Shown here: positions 24,596 through 37,044 of the stretch, piece by piece
Layout of the letters: each line of letters begins with the position of its first letter
Numbering within the stretch: the first letter of the stretch is position 1
NCBI GenBank assembly: GCA_009760855.2
Contig: WPIO01000073.1
Span: 1,898,501-1,962,500 of the forward strand
DNA length: 64,000 nt
Direction of reading: 5' to 3'
DNA from: Cristatella mucedo
Lineage: Eukaryota > Bryozoa > Phylactolaemata > Cristatellidae
Position numbers and translations under genes: made by a program
Notes under the pieces: generated by a model
Databases searched by the model: none
What the model was told of the DNA's origin: nothing
What the model saw: the letters and a program-made list of their open reading frames with translations, nothing else

Positions 24596-24715
24596 ATTGT
24601 GTACCTTTATGTGGAGATTTTGCTCAGATTGATAGACTTTTCCCTTCGGATTCCGTTTTTCCCAAACGATCATCTCGTGGAGCACGAGTGGCATTCAGCC
24701 GTGTTTGATGCTCTT
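24596..24715 (+). CDS. Host gene exon E
   Basis: The acceptor is CTCTTTGTGCAG and the donor is GCTCTT/GTAAAT. It is exactly 40 codons in phase 0 on both sides: 'IVYLYVEILLRLIDFSLRIP' and then 'FFPNDHLVEHEWHSAVFDAL'. The hydrophobic helix followed by a charged stretch suggests the shift from propeller to helical domain. A second AG at 24613-24614 could be used instead and would shift the phase. Both flanking exons (D and F) are also phase 0 here. Confidence 0.5.
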
Positions 24716-25100
24716 GTAAATACATCTAAGATGGGAAGATAGATAGCATGATCCAGTGCACACGAGGCAGCTCGCTTGCTTGCAGACAGTTCGATCGCTA
24801 TCGTACCCCTGTCTCCAGTTGCCCAGCCATCTGATCGCGGGATGCTGCTGCTTTTGACCATATTTGGCCTACGCCAAGTTGGTCTTCCGGCTCCTGTTGT
24901 TTTTAGAGCAGTGCCGAGCCTCCACTCGCGCTCGGTGTCTCTGCCGCAGCTCTCAAAATGCTTCTACATAAGTCGTCAGCCATTTACAAGGTAATCCATG
25001 CTCACACGGCTACAACTGGGGCCCCGATTCGGGAAGGAACCTGGCCTTCCGACGCCGCTGCAGCTGCGTTCGTCAGTCAATCTTTGCTGCTGCGCTGCAG

Positions 25101-25220
25101 GAGACCGGAGAGGCCGAAGAAGAGGCGAGGCTTGCCTACGATTGCCTGCTGAGGGCCGGCGTGAATCACGTTGCTGCCGCTCTCCAGAGTCCTGCTCTGC
25201 TGATCGCCCTGCTTCACCGG
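25101..25220 (+). CDS. Host gene exon F (helical)
   Basis: The acceptor is CTGCGCTGCAG and the donor is CACCGG/GTTCGT, which is weak after +2. It has 40 codons in phase 0: 'ETGEAEEEARLAYDCLLRAG' and then 'VNHVAAALQSPALLIALLHR'. Two amphipathic helices are evident, as in alpha-solenoid (TPR or HEAT-like) proteins. A longer version using a downstream GT at 25230 is possible. Its GC content is well above that of the flanking intron. Confidence 0.55.
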
Positions 25221-27755
25221 GTTCGTTCCGTGTCTTCTTGCTTGCTCGCACATTTCTGAAGCATCATTCTAATGCCGCTGCTGCACGTTAGGTCGTCTTG
25301 GCCTTTTTCGAGTTTTGGGGGTGCAATGTTTGTCGCTTTAAGACAGTGTATTGATATGCGAGGAGCTCACGAGTAAGGGGTAAGGTGTAGCAGAATGAGT
25401 GGCCATCTTCAGTTGGCATCAGATGGGGTGGAAGTCATTACGAATGTTTCGATCGGTTTCAGCTGGGCTCACCGCACTGGTCATCGTCACGGCAGTCTGT
25501 TTGGCCGACATTCTCTGTCGGTGGACAGATCCGAATGTCAAAAGCGATAAAGATCCTTTATTGTTGATACGACAGGCTGGATTCGCATTGTGCCACACAG
25601 TGAGCTGTGCCAGCCTGCCACTTTAACTATTTACCGATTAGGAAAGAGAAGAAAGGGAAAGAATGTGTCATTGATCCTGTGACTTTAAACCAAGTAATTG
25701 ATGTTGAATGTAAGTGTCAATTCTATCTGGCAACAATTTTGCCTTGATAATGTGGCTATTAGAAGCCTAGTGTAATGACCTCGGCATGTCAACTTGTGCT
25801 GCTCGATCGTATGCACCGATGAGCGATCGAAGCTTTGCATTCAGAAGGAAGTCCTCTGATGTCGTATTCACAGACACTTAGTTTGCTCTCGGTTTAAGTG
25901 TACAGCAAAATATGTTGCTGGAAAATGAGCAGAATCCATTCTTATTGCCTGAGAAAAATTCGTTTGGCCTACGAATCCTATAGATTCGCTTAGTGGCAGC
26001 AGTCGATTGAGACAGCACAAGCCCATGCCTCTCGAATTGTTTTTTTTGGAGATTCCCCGAGAGTTGCTTCAGAGCTTACTGTCTTCGGTTTAGGGCAGAG
26101 CCGATATTTCCAGATGCCTGGCTTGTCCTTAGCTATGGGATAAGACTTCAGCTTCAGCTGCCAAAGGTCAGGGGTTCAGCTTCCAGTACCACGTGTAGTC
26201 GCAAGAGCCTATAAAGTGCCTCGACAGGAAAGAGACTAGCGAGGCACCCTCCCCCCCCCCAAGGCATCACCGTGCGGCGGCACACTCTGGCGCCGTGACA
26301 ATTAGTCGCACTTGTGACCTTGACAGACCGATGGTTACAGCTGAGAATGGCTCAACGTATTATCCTTACTCTCTAGTGATGCTATGAGGTTGCATGGGGG
26401 GCAGGGTTGAACTACTTATGTATAAGTGGCTGGTAGTTCAGCCATGTTGACCTTTTCTAGGCGGTGCTTTGAGACATGTTCATTTCCTAGTTCTATGGAG
26501 GGGGCAGAAATATTTTTGTTACTTCAGAGAAATTAGAATTGTAGAGTCAGCGTTTGGAGTTGTGTGGGCCTCTGGCTGAATAAATGAATTAACGTGCTGG
26601 CTTAAGCGTTGGTTTCCGGATGGAATACTGTGGAAGTAAAGGTTAGCTGATCAAGCAGCCTCATTTATGTGGCAGCAGAAGAGCCTAGCAGAATAGGCTA
26701 TCATTCCAGCTTGCAGCGGGCAATAAAGGATTGCCTTCTGCTGGACTCGAAGCCACGACCTGGGTCGTGAAATATGTACGTTCCCTTGGCATTTGTATTC
26801 TGTGCTCCTGTAATGAGAATGCTTCCTAGGTGTACACACTTTGTAATAAATAGTGAGTGGTACACGCATGAGTTAATGTTTACCGTGTCCAGACACACGT
26901 TGTATGAGCTGCTCCTGGTGTGTTGGCAGGCACGCACTCGCACTCAGACGTGCTCACGCTTACACGTTTGTGAGCACAATCTTGATGATCTGTATGACTA
27001 AACTTGGGTTGGTATAGTGTGGTGTGATAGAGTGCTTCTCGGAGGCAGTATGTTTGTTTCCCCTTGATCTTTATTCACTTGCAAACCCTTGGGCTCCCAT
27101 GTTGTGTTTTGTTGCCCCATGTGGACGTTTTCATAATTTCATTAATAGTTCGTTTTAAACTCCAAATATGGTCGTCCTTGGGAAGTGAGAATGGCTATGG
27201 TTTGTCGAGGCATCCCATGGCGATAGTGAAAGCCGTTAATCCTGTCGGGAGTTTCAAGGGACTGCTCAAAACGGCTCTTGTGGTGAGGCGACTATTTTAA
27301 AGAATACATCAAAGGCGAACACGTGTAAAAGGGTGGGACGAAAGCAGTGCTTCTATGGGCAGGTGTGTTAGGCCTTATTTGACTTTGTATGCTCAGCAGT
27401 TGTTCCACAGCAAAGGGTTGATATCCTTCTAAGAAATCTGTGTGCTCAGTAACCTGTCTCGGTGTTCTACCACACTACTCGTAGGAAGGAAAGAAGAGAT
27501 TTGATCCCGCAGTTCTTGGCGGAATGATGTTTTGGAAACAAACCCGAATGCGATTGTTTATTTTGCCTATGGAATGTATCATTGTCAGTAACTCCCCAAA
27601 CCTACAAGGACTTGGTGGGTGCTACACTGAAGAGTGTTCTATAGCGCACCCAAGGCCTAAGTGGCTTTCGGTAAGCATGCCAAGTGGCAGCTGAGCACTA
27701 GACGGCTGGGTATTTTACTTCACCTTCACCTTCATTTACTTTCACCATATTTCAG
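25221..27755. other. Intron, mostly unassigned
   Basis: Apart from a SINE-A copy at 26643-26772 and a faint box B-like remnant near 26160-26200, no feature was recognised. There is a short clean frame at 25399-25626, but without splice support. Confidence 0.35.
26643..26772 (-). mobile_element. SINE-A
   Basis: Minus-strand copy. The palindrome half and a mutated box B (tggcttcgagtcc near 26750), the 'tttattgcccgctgcaag' body and the 'ggctgcttgatcagct' end are all visible. Confidence 0.7.
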
Positions 27756-27863
27756 ATTTTCAGACCAGTGGTCACACACTCCTATCCGAACGATCATGGT
27801 TCCTTGCTGGCTCTTGCAATCGATTCATTCTTGGTATTGGAAGCTGTGACCTCACTTCTAGTA
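27756..27863 (+). CDS. Candidate host gene exon G
   Basis: The acceptor is CACCATATTTCAG and the donor is CTAGTA/GTAAGC, which is a good donor. It has 36 codons in phase 0 on both sides: 'IFRPVVTHSYPNDHGSLLAL' and then 'AIDSFLVLEAVTSLLV'. The sequence is protein-like, and the phase fits exon F before it. It leaves in phase 0, while the next exon (31687) needs one leftover base, so one exon of length 3n+1 would still be missing. An alternative acceptor lies at 27762-27763. Less certain than its neighbours. Confidence 0.35.
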
Positions 27864-28649
27864 GTAAGCCTTAGTTGTTGCCCCACCAGGAGAGTAACCC
27901 CTTTGTTATTGTACCCTACATAATTTTGGGAAAGGGGGAAGGGCACCGTGCAGAAGTTCGGTCAGTACAAAGAGCATTCAATGAAAAATCAGATGGCCAC
28001 GGAAACGGCTGAGCTCAAGGCTCTGCTTGCTTTGACCGAAGATGGCACCAACTCCTTGGGCATTACGATATTCCAGTCTTCGGTTGCTAGGCGATGTTCA
28101 TCCAAGCCTTAGGGTACCGATTTTCAAAACCTAATTTTGCACAGTAATTTTCACATTATGGATAACGGCTGCTCATCATCCATTGCAAAAGCATATGGGG
28201 ATTGATTTTGGGTCGACACTGCATCTATGCCGCATTCATATAGCTCGGCTGCAGAGAAATCGCTGCCGAAATGAAATATTGCATTCTTAGACTAGCCCGG
28301 GGCTGGCTGCGCCTAAGTCCAACACCGTAAGATGGGGACACTATATCTGAAATCAATATACCTGTATGTAAGGCACACTCATGCCTTTTTTAATTAGTTT
28401 GCAAGGTCAAAAAACGTCGTAGATGATTCAGTTATAGTGGCTTCTGTTGTGTTGTCCTGGTTCTGATGTGGTCGCTATTTTTTAAATATATTCGGGTGTG
28501 GGCAGAAAATCTGGCATTCCTTTCGTGAAGTTTCCCAGGTCCTATTGCACCACCAACCATCTTTCTTTATGGCCAAGTTTAGTTTCTATCACGTGAGCCA
28601 CATTCTGCCTTATTTTAACTAAGCATGGCTTAGTAAAGCAACAAGTTAA

Positions 28650-28800
28650 GGTTTGCTGATTTAACATTTATTTATCAGCAGAAGGGCCTTCATGGCTATC
28701 CCCGCCACTGGCGTTGGGCAATAATGGAGTGCCCACTGCAGTACTCGAACCCACGACCTGGGTCGCAAAGTGCAAGCCTCTAACCCCTGGGTTAAGACGA
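28650..28800 (-). mobile_element. SINE-A
   Basis: Minus-strand copy with box B 'GGGTTCGAGTAC' (about 28750) and 'ccaggtcgtgg'. The body has the 'gggcactccattattgccc' segment. The end is altered to 'atgttaaatcagc'. Confidence 0.7.
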
Positions 28801-29238
28801 GGTATAGGCTGTGTGCATACTAAAGCACTCGCTTTAAAGGTTTACTGTAGCTCAGAAGTGCAAGACACGGCACGGCTCGCTCGGCTCACTTGTGCTGCCG
28901 AGGTGGCAGCAGCAGGCTGTAACGTTCTCTTCCTAACCCCTCCGACATATTGATTCCTGCTGGTGAGACCACTGTAACGACCTGATTGCACTCAGCTACT
29001 ACTAAATTCGTACAGAACATTGTGCCGGAGGGGGGGGGTAAAGGCGATTCTCAGGTACCAGATTTGATTAATGCTTCTTTGTAGGTGAGATGGTCCATCT
29101 CAGGTAGAAGTCCTCGGTCAGTGTTCGTCAATTAGGTACCCCTGACAGGTGAATTTGTGCTTTACTTAGTTGTATAGCGCTATGCCGTCAGGCCTCCTGC
29201 CGGAACTCATGTACAAGTACATGCTTGTTTGCGTGGGT

Positions 29239-29352
<114 letters not shown>

Positions 29353-29676
29353 ACACACAAACCTACAGTGAGGCAGTGCATACCTAACGAAGCAGTAGGG
29401 GCACACCCGGTGGCTTACTTGTGGCAAGCGCTCAGGTTTTCTACCGAGTCAAGTTACTTGGCCGTCGGCAAAGTGATAGCAAGTTGCTTGCTACCGGGCA
29501 GTATTGCCACATCCTCCTGTTGAAAGCATCGGCTAGGAAGTGGACGGCCACTCAGCACTTCCTGGCCTTGTCTGCCAGACCAGTCGTTCTCAATCGTTCA
29601 AGTAGGATATCGTGATCGATGTACAGACGGCCTTGCAGTCGTAATCACATGACTTCAAGAAGCGTTAAACTTAATC

Positions 29677-29747
29677 ATGGATGAGAGCAGCTCGCATGGG
29701 GAGGAGCCCAATCGAGCAGTACCTGGTTGGGCTGATGACGAGATAGA
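29677..29747 (+). CDS. Candidate first coding exon, unknown gene
   Basis: An ATG (GGATCC-free context, in-frame TGA upstream) opens 23 codons ('MDESSSHGEEPNRAVPGWAD' start). It ends ATAGA/GTGAGT, a near-perfect donor, with two bases left over. The acidic, polar peptide looks like a protein N-terminus. It could be an alternative first exon of the host gene or a chance pairing, and the next exon at 31687 does not fit the phase. Confidence 0.25.
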
Positions 29748-30007
29748 GTGAGTGCTCGGCAACATCTCGTGTTGGTGGTGTCAAGTGCTGTTAGACCATA
29801 TTGTCAGAGCTAGAGGTTGCTCTGCAGAAAACAGGCTAGCATCATGTATAGCATCATTTAACTTATTTAACAACCATTCAGTCAGCTTTTGGCTTGGTGG
29901 CTTCTACAGATGTAGATTCCTCCTGGCTTCTATATTACGGTGGTGTGTCGCACTGTATGAATCCTATAAAGCCTGGTGGCCAGAAATTTAGTTCTCGTGT
30001 GAGAAAT

Positions 30008-30008
<1 letters not shown>

Positions 30009-30092
<84 letters not shown>
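30009..30092. repeat. (GA)n microsatellite
   Basis: About 82 bp of pure GA on the + strand. Confidence 0.95.
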
Positions 30093-30093
<1 letters not shown>

Positions 30094-30246
30094 CATAGCT
30101 GAAATAGTAGTGGTTCGAATAAAAGTGAACAGCAAATTTCCATGAAGGACTGCTGGAAAAGACATGCCAGGAGCGTCACCCAGAGCAGAGCCAGCATAGT
30201 TGCATGAGAACTGTGAAAGTTGTTAAGAAAGGTTAGAACTCAGGTG

Positions 30247-30480
30247 ACAAAATAATAAAAATAATTAGATCCATTGTTATAACACCAACAGAGAACTTAA
30301 TCTCTTTCTTGGCACTTATGTTGTAGAGGAAGCATGATCATATGGTTAGTAATAGCATGCACAATGCAACAAGGATAACATGGTTAGAGGTGACATGCAC
30401 AGAGTCAGCATGCAACCATGGTTAGTGGCAGCATGGACAGTGTATCTGTTTCGAGCAATGATTATGTGAAAGGAAAGTGT
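30247..30480 (-). mobile_element. LINE 3' tail
   Basis: The minus strand carries the 3' UTR (words around 'catgctgactctgtgcatg') and the hairpin region ending near 30250 in AT-rich sequence. There is no coding part. Confidence 0.7.
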
Positions 30481-30487
30481 TGGGATG

Positions 30488-30960
30488 GCTGCCTACAATG
30501 GCCACCGGATTCTAAAAGTCCTGAAACTGGTTAAAAAAGCGATGCTGTGCTGTAATCTTGTGCAGTATATAAAATAAGTCTGCATAATATGTCAGCCAAG
30601 TTTCGCGATAAGTTTAATAATTTGCAGTGAAAACAAAGTGCCACCATCGTGATAAGCAATCCTCTGCCTAGCCACTCGGGCATAGAGCAATCTAAGCATA
30701 GGCTAACATCTGGCGGTATCGTTATCCAAGCGTCCTCTAAAACCTGAGGAAAATCCATCTTCAGATGTGATATGATCCAATTTGCCCTGAGTTTTCGATT
30801 CACTTCCTCCCAGAGATGGATTCAGGTCCAAAGATTGACTAGGCCACTTCATTAGCATAATGGACCCTAAACGAAATTCCATAGTGTTGCAAAAATATAG
30901 TGAACACGTTTAGTCGCATTATTAGGATCATCGATCTGTTGCAAAATTGTATTAGCTCCA
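30488..30960 (-). pseudogene. Tc1-like transposase relic
   Basis: The minus strand reads 'WPSQSLDLNP' (about 30855-30825). After a one-base slip it gives 'WEEVNRKLRANWIISHLKMD' (about 30810-30750) and 'VLEDAWITIPPDV' (about 30740-30700). This is the end of a Tc1 DDE transposase from the same family as the relic at 20.1-20.6 kb. It is 5' truncated. Confidence 0.7.
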
Positions 30961-31686
30961 TAAAGCCTTGCTCTGCCGGCGACTTGACATCTAGAAGCAG
31001 CTCTAAGTAAGTGTCTGAGGCCTCAGGATCTCCGATATCGGTGCAGGATATCTAGCCCATCGCTACAGAATCATCCTCTAACCAGGACACCTTTGCCATC
31101 AAATTTCACCGTCTTCTGAATGCAACTATCCTTGGAGCCTTCATATGGATAATGGCACAGTCGTGGGTCCAAGTGTGCTTGCTCCCTAGCCCTCTGCAAA
31201 CGAGCTGGTTTTGTGCTTGACCAACAGAAGCCGAATCGTTTTAGCGACTTGAGCCGACATCCTTTGGTCTTCTAGTTGCCATCAAATCGCATTCCTGGCA
31301 GCTAGTATCCCAGTAGCAGCCTGCAGGCTTTGAGCATGAAACCTCAAGTAACTAAGCCTGTGCTAAGAACGGCTGCCGGCTCCGTCTGCCGGAAGCTTGC
31401 ATTCCATCGGCCGGGGCTTTAGATTAAACTATTGCTTGTTTCTTCCCCTTCCATTCCTGCGACCAGCCCTTCACCTGCCAAGGCTGCCAGATCATCTAAA
31501 AGCCACCCGTTTGACGTCATTCTGAGCAGTGTCTGACTGGCTGGGTGCTACTCAACAACCGAATTCCCAAGGGGTGACCAACTGGCTAAGTGCTTTTATG
31601 AATCTGGTGTGAACACCAATCATAACGATTGAGTTCTGCTGGTGCTGCGCCCACCTTCCTCGAGCACTCGGCTTCTTTTTTTTCAG

Positions 31687-31760
31687 GAAACCTGGCCTCC
31701 TTGCAATCGGCAAACGCACTGGCAATGACGCGGCCAGCTTCGGTGCTCACTCTGCTGCAT
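31687..31760 (+). CDS. Host gene exon H (helical)
   Basis: The acceptor is a long T tract (CTTCTTTTTTTTTCAG) and the donor is CTGCAT/GTAATC. Two leading bases plus 24 codons: 'NLASLQSANALAMTRPASVL' and then 'TLLH'. It ends in phase 0, matching exon I. The other two frames give a stop or an unlikely sequence. It needs one leftover base from the exon before it. Confidence 0.5.
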
Positions 31761-32783
31761 GTAATCTTCCTGCTAATCCGGCTTGTGCTCGGTAGCTACA
31801 AAATAATTACCTGAAGCCTCTCGTTCTAGCCTTGCCAGGCTAGTAAGCTTGCATTGCCGCCAGCTGTGGCTGCCGCCTTGGCTGTCACACCCCGATTAGC
31901 CGTTATCCTCAGTCCACCACACTCGGATCTGGTAAAGACGTTATGGAATGGCAAAGAAATCTTCGATTTTTCTATCCTTTTTGATGCCTGTTACCAAGAA
32001 GTCCCAACCGCACTATAAGTAGGGGTAGGCATGTAAAACTCGGTTGTTCTGGCTTCGATCTAACTGCCACCCGGAGCTGTCTGGCTTGGTTGTCATGCAC
32101 TTCCTGCTGATTCCCTGTCCAGCGGTTGAGTGCTGATTGGATGCCGCGCCATTCGTGCCCCCTCCTCGGCTGTGGCCTCGGCGGTGGGGGTTATTGAGAT
32201 CAGTAATTGCCCACAAAGGGCGCGCTCGTGCTAACTCACGCCTAAAAGTAAAAAATAAAAATGGTAAAGGTCTATCGATTCTGCTGCTGCCTCATGTGTG
32301 CAGCAGCAGCAGAAAAAACCTCAGCAGCTATGACCTCAGCATCACGATCCGGGGGTCGTGAGATTCGAGCACCGTGCCTCTGAACTAAGAACCACGTGCA
32401 AACATTTTGGCAACCGATCGATACGGCTCCATCGTTGCACTTTGCTGCTTGCCAGTAAGATGTGCAGCCGATCGTTCCAGCCACTCGTTTTGCACACGCG
32501 CAGGCCGCACGACGGCACAGCTCCGGAAGTAGCATCATGTCGTCTTCTCGTGCTACAGCAAGCTCGGTCCTGCTCGCATGCCTCGGCTGCTGCCCGCTTA
32601 GACACTCCCGAAAAGATGGCCTCACAGGCCGCGTTGTTTCGTAGACCCTGCACCAGATAGAGTGAATACGAATCACGCGTTGCTGCGAGCAGGGAGGGTG
32701 ACAGCGATGGTGGGGTAGCGCAGTTTTAGTCTGCTATGAAAGTCTTGCTGTGCCTTCAAGCGGCAAGCGTCTGCTTCTTTCAG

Positions 32784-32892
32784 GCAAAGACGCACTTCCA
32801 GGAGTACTACATCCAGTTGCTGATGCACGTTCGCTGCCTCATGCAGTCGCGAAAGTCGAAGGCTGTGCTGACCGAGCTGGAAGAGCTGCTAG
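32784..32892 (+). CDS. Host gene exon I (helical)
   Basis: The acceptor is CTTCTTTCAG and the donor is CTGCTAG/GTAGGT. It has 36 codons plus one base: 'AKTHFQEYYIQLLMHVRCLM' and then 'QSRKSKAVLTELEELL'. Two strong amphipathic helices are evident. It joins in phase to exon H and to the small exon at 38139. It is GC-rich against its surroundings. Confidence 0.65.
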
Positions 32893-33562
32893 GTAGGTCG
32901 GGGCTGCTGCCGCGGTCAGTGAGTGAGAGCTGCCTGCGCATGCATCGGGGAGGGGGCAGGGCACGCGACACGGGCGGTGAGATTGGTGCAAGGTGACGGC
33001 AAGGAGGGGTAAGCATCAGCCTTGCTGGTGGGTGCAGCTCGCATGTCGCCCACTTGGAGCTATCTATCAAGGGCGCGAGTACACAGTCTCAGGGATGGAC
33101 TGTGTTGCCATGTGTGCACTTTGCCGGCTTGAACTCGTAGATGTTGAGAGCTGTGACTCCCTATACCGAGTCCAATTTACTGCCATGCAAATATGTGCCT
33201 TCAGTCGACGTCACACTAATCCCTGCACATCATTACTTCCTTTCGAACCGAAAAACTCGCAGTGTTTAGAAACCATTGGCCACTAGAATGATACAAAAAC
33301 ATGGAATTTGTATCGTCAAAAATATTATTACGGGCGAAAGGTGTGTCGTAAGTTGAGTTTTCTTGCAAAGAAGCCACAAACTCTTGAAAAAACAGCCTGC
33401 TTTGGCTGCTGCTGAGGTCACTATTGACTTATGCCAGTCACGATTTGTTTAAGATAATTCGCCATATCATTGTCCCTCCGGTATGCGCCGAGACTTTCTA
33501 GACGTACGTATCAGGTATTGTGGTTTAAAGAAAGCATGTCGACAGTTGGCCAAGGGGTTTAG
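32893..33562. other. Unassigned intron sequence
   Basis: No motif or repeat was recognised here. It is GC-rich up to about 33060. Confidence 0.35.
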
Positions 33563-34335
33563 TTATAATAATAATAATAATAATAATAATGTACTTGATA
33601 AAGCGCCCTCAGAGAACTTAATCTCTTTCTAGGCGCTTTACATTTGCTGCAAAGGGAAATGCAATTAAATGGTAAGTAAAATCATGCTTGAAAAACAAAC
33701 AAAATGAATAACATGGTTAGTGGTGACATGCACAGGGTCAGCATGCAAATGTGGTTAGTGGCAGCATGCACAGTGTCAGCACACATAAGCACGTGAAGGA
33801 CGAATCACAGGGACCCACTAAATGCTGTCCTAAATAGGTGTTTTTAAGTTCCTTTTAAATGTGGTCAGGTCAGGGGATGTTCTGACGCAGGTCGGGAGGG
33901 AGTTCCAGGCTTTGGGAGCATATGAACCAAATGCACGGTCTCCAAAGGATTTGAGGTTTGTATGAGGTATTTGTAGACTGTTGGATTCCGAAAAGCGGGT
34001 GGTACGATGCTTGGCCTGATGGGGGAGTATGTCGGAGAGATAGGCTGGAGCCAAAGAATGAAGTGACCTAAAAGTGAGCGACAGAACCTTTGAAGTCAAT
34101 CCGTTGCTTGACTGGTAGCCAGTGCAGGTCGGCGAGAAGTGGAGTAATGTGGCAACTGCGAAGCTCACGACAGACAAGCCTAGCTGCAGAGTTTTGCACC
34201 AGCTGCAATCGCCTGATCGCACATGCCGGTAGGCCAGCGAGCAGTGAGTTGCAGAAGTCGAGACGAGATGTCACGAATGCATGGACCAACTTAGACGTGG
34301 TATCCTTATCTAAACAAGCCCGAATTTTAGCAATA
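33563..34335 (-). mobile_element. LINE, 3' part with (TTA)n tail
   Basis: A minus-strand copy holding the C-terminal region ('FVTSRLDFCNSLLAGL', 'CAIRRLQLVQNSAARLVCRE', 'ADLHWLPVKQRIDFK' and 'APKAWNSLPTCVRTS'), then the 3' UTR, the hairpin (about 33598-33640) and (TTA)n at 33567-33591. One frameshift near 34085 splits the frame. It is a 5'-truncated copy. Confidence 0.85.
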
Positions 34336-35063
34336 GCTACCGCGAAGGTTTGAAAAGTGTCTGCTAAGCGATGAAGGATGTCGATGACCTGGTTAGTAAA
34401 TAAAAATCATCCAACTTTTTTCAGATAAACAAGGAATTAACAGAACTTATGCAAATGCTCCCATATTTTTAGCTTATGTTGTATAGGCACAGTCTGCTTC
34501 AAAGTATTGGGACACTGAAGACATGCGCTAAACGAGTGGGCAACTGCTGGCCTTCCAGCCCTGCCAGACAGAAAGTGCATCCCAAATATTCAAACCAGAC
34601 ACACGTGGGATGTAGTGAAGTTCTAGCTCTGTCAATAGATGACAGTTGCAATGCATCTATTACTGACGGCTAAGCATTGCTAAACACAGCAGAACTTAAA
34701 AAAGCACTACTAAGCTGTAATAATTAGGGTATGATACTGAAAGAATCAAGCTCTACAGTTGCTTTATGGAATTCTCCACGAATATTTAGTCTGACTCAGG
34801 AGAGAATACTCAACATTCACAGATTATTTGCATTGTTTTATCTTTCAACTGGTAGCTACTATCATCCTATGTTAGAGACGAATACAAATACACGGCTTAG
34901 ATTCACAGCTAACTCTTCAAAACTGCTTGGAGTCAACCTTCAGGAGTATAGGGTCTAGAAAATGTGCAGACTAACTTACTGCTTTCGAAAGAGATTCATG
35001 ACAAAGCTATTGGTATTTAACGATCAACAGTTATATGGAAGGCGAGGCCTCAGCATGGACTTA
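34336..35063. other. Unassigned intron sequence
   Basis: AT-rich. No exon or family was recognised. Confidence 0.35.
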
Positions 35064-35094
<31 letters not shown>

Positions 35095-36640
35095 GTGCAT
35101 TTGTTATAGCTCCATCAGATAACTCAATCTCTTTCTAGGCACTTTACATTTGCTGCAAAGGAAGCACGATCGAATGGTTAGTGGTAGCATGCTTGATAAA
35201 CAACATGAATAACATGGTTAGGGGTGATAGGCAAAAAGTCAGCATGCAAGTATGGTAAGTGACAGCATGCACACTATCAGCACGCTCAAGCACATAAAGG
35301 ACGAATCACAGGGACCAACTAAATGCTGTCATAAATAGGTGTGTGTTTTAAGCTCCCTTTAAATGTGGTCAGGTCAGGGGATGTTCTGATGCAGGTCGGG
35401 AAGGAGTTCCAGGCTTTGGGAGCATATGAACTAAATGCACGGCCTCCAACGGATTTTCGATTTGTATGAGGTATGGGTAAACAGATTCCGAAAAGCGAAT
35501 GGTACGATATTTACCCTGGTGGGGGAGTAGATCTGATAGGCTGGAGCAAAGAATGAAGGGACCTACAAGTGAGTGACACAACCTTGAATTCGATGCGTTG
35601 CTTGACTGGGAGCCAGTCCAGGTCGGAGAGAAGTGGTTTGATGTGGCAACTGCGATGCTCACGACAGACAAGCCTAGCTGCAGAGTTTTGAACCAGCTAT
35701 AAGCGCCAGATTGCACAGGCAGGTAGACCAGCAAGCAGTGAGCTACAGAAGTCAAGACGGAATGTCACAAATGCGTGGACCAATTTAGATGTGACATCTC
35801 TGTCTAAACAAGCCCGAACTTTAGCATTCTTATGTTATTGAAATTAGGCAGACTTGGCTGTGGAGCTGATGTGATCATCTAATGAAAGGCCCTTTGGGAC
35901 ATGACACCTAGATTTCTTGCAGATTCAACAAGAGATATGCTGGCAGAAACGATTTTGATCGTTAGCCTTTCCAATATCTGTATCACATTTGATTTGCCCA
36001 TAACTAGTAAGTTAATTGTATCCTCATTTAGTTTTAGAAAATTTTCTGCCATCCATGTGCAGATGTCATCAATACATGTAACAAGTGAGTTGAGAGAATT
36101 TGAGGTGCTCGATGGATGGGAGGGATAAAAGCAAAGGTACAACTGAGTGTCATCGGCATAGAAGTGAAAGCCTAGATTGTGCTTGGCAATCACATCAGCA
36201 AGAGGGAGAGTATACACCGTGAAAAGAACCGGGCCTAGCACGGAGCCCTGAGGTGCTCCATATTTCAGAGGTACTTCAGATGATCTTTGCCCATTCACGT
36301 CGATACTCTGGAGTATCCCACTGAGATAGGACCTGAACCACTGCAGAGCAGTGCCAGTGATGCCCAGGCGAGATGAGAGGCGCTCAAGAAGGACTTGGTG
36401 ATCGATAGGATCAAAAGCTGCCGAAAGATCGAGAAAAACAAGCAGAGATACTCCACCTAAGTCTGCATTCCTAAGAGGGTTGTTATACACCCGAAGCAGT
36501 GCTGACTCGATGTAGTGATTAGTTCTTAAACCAGACTGGAACTTACTAGCCAGGTTTGAAGTTTAAATAAATGAGTTCAGGTGGTCTGCTACGACTCGTT
36601 CCGGTTCCGGTGTCTTTGATAGGAACTATAGATTGGGTGG
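35064..36640 (-). mobile_element. LINE, longest minus-strand copy
   Basis: A 1.6 kb 5'-truncated copy with most of the reverse transcriptase. It reads 'VSLLVFLDLSAAFDPIDHQV' (about 36455-36395), then 'QGSVLGPVLF' and 'FYADDTQLYL' (catalytic YADD, near 36160). 'KLNEDTINLLVMG' and the C-terminal 'LHWL' region follow, and then the hairpin and (TTA)n (35067-35093). A 203-codon open stretch spans 36490-35879, and the rest is frameshifted. It belongs to the L2/CR1 group by the C-terminal 'SRLDFCNSLL...WNSLP' block. Confidence 0.85.
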
Positions 36641-37044
36641 CTTTAATAGCTCGCAGCCATATTAAACTCTCAATGTTAGAAGTGTGGCTAGATTCTAAGG
36701 TTAAATTAACAGCCTATATTATTAATTTTTCAATGCCATACCTATTAAGTCCAAATTTCATTTAATAGCTTCACAAGATTCCTAAATGCCTTTGCACGCA
36801 ATAAAAGGACGGTGCCTTTAAGAATTATCTCCCGAAAATTATGGCTTACGTCAAAAGCCGAGGCCGGCCTCAATAGCTACTAATGCTGGTATTTGGCTCA
36901 TTGCATTCAATCTTGTATCATTTTGGTTGCTCAATGTTTGCTAAGCACTGAGTTGTTTTGCTGAATTATATATATCAATATGTATACATAAGGGTAAATA
37001 TATATATATATATATATACACTTGTATATACAACATACATATAA
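36641..37044. other. AT-rich interval with short (AT)n
   Basis: An AT run lies at about 36998-37018. The remainder is unrecognised. Confidence 0.5.

Noticed and set aside
27957-28115. Clean 50-codon frame starting KFGQYKEHSMKNQ
   Set aside because: An AG lies before it, but there is no plausible donor, and it ends in a stop. It could be transposon-derived, but no motif supports that.
28852-28921. Possible host exon ('SEVQDTARLARLTCAAEVAA' frame)
   Set aside because: Joining its leftover base to exon H would create a TGA stop, and the next stop in frame comes soon after its donor.
32515-32641. Possible host exon ('PHDGTAPEVASCRLLVLQQA' frame)
   Set aside because: It needs two carried bases and leaves one, while exons H and I on either side join in phase 0. 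The donor is weak.
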